From Candidatus Heimdallarchaeota archaeon (GTDB taxonomy: Archaea; Asgardarchaeota; Heimdallarchaeia; Hodarchaeales; S146-22): a stretch of DNA of 8,380 nucleotides. The notes under the pieces were generated by a model. It made no database searches. It was not told the origin of the DNA and saw nothing but the letters and a program-made list of their open reading frames with translations. The translations under genes and the position numbers were made by a program. This document shows positions 5,932-8,380 of the stretch, piece by piece (within the stretch, counting starts at the first letter, position 1; every line of letters begins with the position of its first letter). Location: the NCBI GenBank assembly GCA_015520535.1, contig WAPZ01000683.1, positions 1 to 8,380 of the forward strand, read 5' to 3'.

Positions 5932-7263
5932 ATGCTCATCCATAAACTTCTTGGGATTTCAGAACTGCAACCGACAGCAAAAAAATTTCTAACAAAAGCC
6001 ACATTTTTGCTTGTCATTAGTGATTTTCTTTTATATATTGCACAAACGTTTTTAATCCTTTATGCCTTAGAAATCGTTAGTTTTTCTGATTTAGGCATCA
6101 TTATCAGTGTGCAATTGGTAATAATGATTTTAAGTGATTATCCTTCTGGTGCACTGGGTGATTGGATTGGTCAAAAGTGGGTAATCGTGCTTGCCCATGT
6201 CTTTGCCGCACTTGGATATTTTTTAATGTCCATAGCACACAATTTTTTGCTCCTTCTTTTGAGTTTTTCCATGATTGGCCTTTTTATGTCTCAATATTCT
6301 GGTGCCTTTCGAGCTTGGTTAGACAACAATTACAAGGTTTTTGCACCTGAAGACCACAACAAACAGATCTATTCGGGATTTATTGGTAAATATTTTATGT
6401 TTGGTACGCTTTCTGCGGCACTAGCAATCATTGTTGGCGGAATTATCGCTGACAGCACAAGTCGTACTTTTGTATTTCTTACACAAAGCGTTTTGTTGGC
6501 AGTTTTTAGTTTATTCCTAATTAAAGTGGTTAATGAATCACCAACTCAGAATTCAACCTATGAAAACAAAAAAGCGGCGATTAAGGAATACCTCATATTG
6601 TTGAAAGAAGGTGTCGCCTTTTGTTTCCAGAAAAAAGTGTTACTCTACTTTTTCTTAGGAATTACAATTATTGCTGCTGCAATGGCTATCTGGAGTAATT
6701 TCATCCTTTTTCCATTCTATGAAGCCTATAGTGGACATTCGGACAGCCGCATTGCCCTTTTACGATCTACCATTTTTCTTACGGGAGCGTTAATGACGGG
6801 ATTGATGGGAAGCGTTGCCAAACGGCTTTCTCGTCCGTTAGCCGTGTTGGGATGGCTGGAAATTATCATTAACCCGCTTTTTTTCATCATGATGCTTTTT
6901 TTGCTAGTTGTAATTCCGCCACCACCTGAGTTTCAATTATTCCCCTATATGGCTGTAATTATCACATTTTTTCTCTTTTCCATTCCCGGCAGTCTCAGTA
7001 ACGTTTTAGAACAGCGATTTTACATAGAAGTAATTCCTGATAGAAATCGAACTAGCATTTATTCCTTAGATCCAACATTATATAGAATTTCTGCAACTAT
7101 AGCTACTTTTTTTGGCGGTTTTATCCTTGAAAAGCTAGGAATTGTCTCAACATTAGTTGTTTTATTGATTGTAACCGCCATTGGGGCACTCATTGCCGGA
7201 ACCGCTATACTATCCCACGAAAAGAAAGAACACCGAAATCAAAAACTACTAGACGCCAGTTAA
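5932..7263 (+). CDS. MFS transporter, 12 membrane helices
   Basis: This 443-residue protein is a major facilitator superfamily permease in the cell membrane. About twelve hydrophobic segments are visible, split into two halves by a charged loop at about 200-225. The loop between helices 2 and 3 carries motif A as GALGDWIGQK at 73-82. The second half has the matching motif GLMGSVAKRLSR at 290-301. GAFRAWLDNN at 124-133 and the IPDRNRTSIYSL stretch near 368-379 are typical of drug-efflux-like MFS members, so export of a small compound is plausible. The substrate cannot be read from the sequence. The length is normal and the frame is intact. No start codon lies in frame just upstream, so ATG 5932 is used. 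It may be controlled through the palindromes at 5816-5847. It follows the amidotransferase gene in the same direction, but a functional link is not shown. Confidence 0.92.
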   Translation: MLIHKLLGISELQPTAKKFLTKATFLLVISDFLLYIAQTFLILYALEIVSFSDLGIIISVQLVIMILSDYPSGALGDWIGQKWVIVLAHVFAALGYFLMSIAHNFLLLLLSFSMIGLFMSQYSGAFRAWLDNNYKVFAPEDHNKQIYSGFIGKYFMFGTLSAALAIIVGGIIADSTSRTFVFLTQSVLLAVFSLFLIKVVNESPTQNSTYENKKAAIKEYLILLKEGVAFCFQKKVLLYFFLGITIIAAAMAIWSNFILFPFYEAYSGHSDSRIALLRSTIFLTGALMTGLMGSVAKRLSRPLAVLGWLEIIINPLFFIMMLFLLVVIPPPPEFQLFPYMAVIITFFLFSIPGSLSNVLEQRFYIEVIPDRNRTSIYSLDPTLYRISATIATFFGGFILEKLGIVSTLVVLLIVTAIGALIAGTAILSHEKKEHRNQKLLDAS

Positions 7264-7281
7264 TCCCAAAATATTAGTCAC

Positions 7282-7405
7282 ATCCAGATAGACCCATACG
7301 ATGAAGATACAGATATTTTACACAACGTCTGAACTAGATTTGAATGTGGAACATACCAGCTCAGATTATTGCATTCTCTAAATGGAAATGGTACACTATC
7401 TGGAT
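7282..7405. repeat. Perfect 10-base inverted repeat with 104-base interval
   Basis: ATCCAGATAG at 7282-7291 is the exact reverse complement of CTATCTGGAT at 7396-7405. The interval also holds TACCA (7354-7358) and TGGTA (7389-7393), which could pair inside the outer stem. This could be a structured RNA or the ends of a small non-autonomous element. No target-site duplication is seen at the outer edges. Confidence 0.4.
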
Positions 7406-7470
7406 AAGATGGAATTCGCTATGCGTAGGAACTACAAAAAAGTTATTGGTATTTATTGAATAGAGGAATT

Positions 7471-7491
7471 CACCTACTTTCTTAGTGGGTG
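7471..7491 (+). other. Stable hairpin, 8-base stem
   Basis: CACCTACT and AGTGGGTG pair over eight positions (one G-U wobble in RNA) around the loop TTCTT. GGAGGG follows the stem. It is the most GC-rich structure in this spacer. It could cap or process the transporter mRNA or belong to a small RNA, and no known RNA family was recognised. Confidence 0.4.
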
Positions 7492-7527
7492 GAGGGTCTT
7501 GTCTAATCTAATGTTGATTTGTATGAG

Positions 7528-7556
7528 GCTGAATTCAGCATTTTTCATCTTTTCTT
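7528..7556 (+). terminator. Palindrome plus T-tracts, terminator candidate
   Basis: GCTGAATTCAGC at 7528-7539 is a perfect 12-base palindrome. It is followed at once by ATTTTTCATCTTTTC, so the RNA would be a short stem followed by U-tracts. This is a plausible end for a transcript entering from the MFS gene 265 bases upstream or from a small RNA inside the spacer. Confidence 0.4.
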
Positions 7557-7599
7557 TGCGATCAAAGTTCTTCACTTCTTCTATGGGTATGTTCTGCGG

Positions 7600-7616
7600 A
7601 AAAAAGCCATTTTTTT
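7600..7616 (+). terminator. A6-GCCA-T7 termination signal candidate
   Basis: Six A, GCCA and seven T form a weak A-U stem with a U-tract. It lies downstream of the stem-plus-T-tract at 7528-7556 and could act as a back-up stop. The stem alone is too weak to be decisive; the T7 run is the main evidence. Confidence 0.3.
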
Positions 7617-7925
7617 AGTCTTCCATCACCAATCATCCTTCCTCACATGGTCAAATGCTTTTGCTTTTCACTATATACTAAAGATAGTTCGACTATTCTC
7701 CGAAAAAAAAGAAAGAGACACTATTGTAATTACGTAATATCAAATCACAGTATCACCAATGACACCCATTTGTTTTACGTGTTTGATTTCTATTCCTTAA
7801 GTACGCATAAATTGCGCTGTAAGGTGAACTTACGGAACTACTGAAAAAAGTGATATCTTTTAAAAAGGATGGATAGTAAGAAGCAAATAGGAAAATTTTA
7901 CTAAAATCGAGTGATACGATTTAAA

Positions 7926-7929
7926 GGGG
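7926..7929 (+). promoter_or_regulatory. Ribosome binding site of the small helical protein gene
   Basis: A GGGG run lies 8 bases before ATG 7938 and supports that start over the in-frame GTG at 7911, which has no such motif before it. Confidence 0.4.
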
Positions 7930-7937
7930 CGTTAAAA

Positions 7938-8201
7938 ATGGATACAACTGTTACTCTTGATAAAACATTGGCAGAAGAACTAATTATTTTTAAGCTTCAT
8001 AGAATTCATGAGTTAATAGAGAAAATTCTCATAAAATGGAATGAATCGTCACCCCAAGCTTTTTTAGAAAAAGCGAAAAATGGGGTGTTAGAAGAAGCAG
8101 AAAATGATGCAATTGAACTAAAACAACTGTTATTGGAAGAAAAACGGCTTCAATCTCTTTTAAAAGAAATTAAGGAACAAAATACTGCTAATAGGCGATG
8201 A
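7938..8201 (+). CDS. Small charged helical protein, possibly antitoxin-like
   Basis: The protein has 87 residues from ATG 7938, or 96 from GTG 7911. The N-terminus MDTTVTLDKTLAEEL resembles the short strand and helix that open ribbon-helix-helix or VapB-type antitoxins. After it come a helix (about 11-35), a WNESSPQAFLEKAKNG turn-and-helix stretch (34-49) and a long Glu/Lys-rich helix (51-80) that may form a coiled coil. There is no signal peptide, membrane segment or cysteine. Similar short proteins, with an acidic stretch like EEAENDAIELKQLL, occur next to putative toxin genes in archaea as far as I recall, but no named family is assigned. No toxin gene is seen upstream, and the downstream part of the window ends within 180 bases, so a partner cannot be confirmed. 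A TATA-like stretch near 7857-7866 and T-tracts after the stop suggest it is a single-gene transcript. Confidence 0.8.
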   Translation: MDTTVTLDKTLAEELIIFKLHRIHELIEKILIKWNESSPQAFLEKAKNGVLEEAENDAIELKQLLLEEKRLQSLLKEIKEQNTANRR

Positions 8202-8289
8202 AAAATTTCGGCATATACAAAAGTACAGGTGCTCAGATCATTACTTATTAAGGAATTCAATGCGCAAATACTCTCTCTTGAACGTTGTA

Positions 8290-8312
8290 TTTTTTAGTTT
8301 TTACCCCTTTTT
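8290..8312 (+). terminator. Triple T-tract terminator
   Basis: Three T-runs (8290-8295, 8298-8302, 8308-8312) follow the small gene's stop by about 90 bases. Clustered oligo-T tracts without a hairpin are the usual archaeal terminator, so the transcript of the small gene probably ends here. The rest of the window, to 8380, shows no firm gene. Confidence 0.55.
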
Positions 8313-8380
8313 GTCATGCTGAAACGAAGCTTAACGGATTCGTTTAATGGTTATAGCGTCGGCACTTGAGGGTGGTAACC

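Larger units (their letters stand above)
7264..7937. other. 674-base spacer with inverted repeats, no clear gene
   Basis: Two frames starting at TTG 7519 and ATG 7647 overlap each other, lack ribosome binding sites and look random. A frame from ATG 7301 with a single internal TAA (7379-7381) runs to TGA 7457-7459 and might be a decayed short gene, but it is too short to judge. The stretch also has ATAGT-TCG-ACTAT at 7684-7696, the palindrome ATTACGTAAT at 7729-7738, and a TTTTAAAA-like TATA candidate near 7857-7866 for the small gene that follows. It may contain the 3' untranslated region of the transporter mRNA and possibly a small RNA. Confidence 0.5.

Noticed and set aside
7298..7334. Box C/D small RNA (GATGA near 7300, CTGA near 7330)
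   Set aside because: The box C match is imperfect and no C'/D' pair follows at the right spacing.
7519..7844. Two overlapping frames (from 7519 and 7647)
   Set aside because: They overlap in different frames, lack ribosome binding sites and run through T-tracts and palindromes.
8347..8380. Possible gene start, ATG 8347 open to the window end
   Set aside because: Only 11 codons are visible and no ribosome binding site precedes it, so it cannot be supported; reading beyond the window would settle it.

Overview
The window looks archaeal, and most likely from an Asgard archaeon, possibly near the Heimdallarchaeia; this is an inference from content, not a placement. The reasons are a stand-alone Ras/Arf-type small GTPase next to a large TPR scaffold protein, AT-rich TATA-like boxes a short distance before genes, GGAGG/GGTG-type ribosome binding sites, oligo-T tracts after genes, TTG start use and long AT-rich spacers. 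No rRNA, tRNA, CRISPR array or insertion sequence was recognised.

Layout: (1) Bases 1-15 may be the last codons of an upstream gene, followed by an AT-rich spacer to 493. (2) A plus-strand pair encodes a small GTPase (494-1111) and, 58 bases later, a 765-residue protein with an N-terminal CxxC motif, about eight TPR-like repeats and a C-terminal alpha/beta segment that may be longin/roadblock-like (1170-3467). (3) A minus-strand gene (3567-4373) encodes a multi-pass membrane protein that resembles the YwiC-like family and converges on the TPR gene. (4) A divergent intergenic region (4374-4759) carries TATA-like boxes for both directions and a perfect 17-base palindrome at the minus-strand promoter. 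(5) On the plus strand follow a class II glutamine amidotransferase (4760-5719), whose start is best set at a TTG so that the catalytic cysteine becomes residue 2, and a 12-helix MFS transporter (5932-7263), with palindromes in the spacer between them. (6) A 674-base spacer (7264-7937) has no convincing gene but several inverted repeats and T-tracts. (7) A small charged helical protein, possibly antitoxin-like (7938-8201), is followed by a triple T-tract terminator.

Working together: the GTPase and TPR protein are probably co-transcribed and may form a switch-and-scaffold pair. The C-terminal segment of the TPR protein is a candidate GTPase-binding domain. The amidotransferase and transporter run in the same direction but have enough space for separate promoters, so a shared pathway is not shown. 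No defence system or other clearly new system is complete in this window; the GTPase/TPR pair is the best candidate for undescribed biology.
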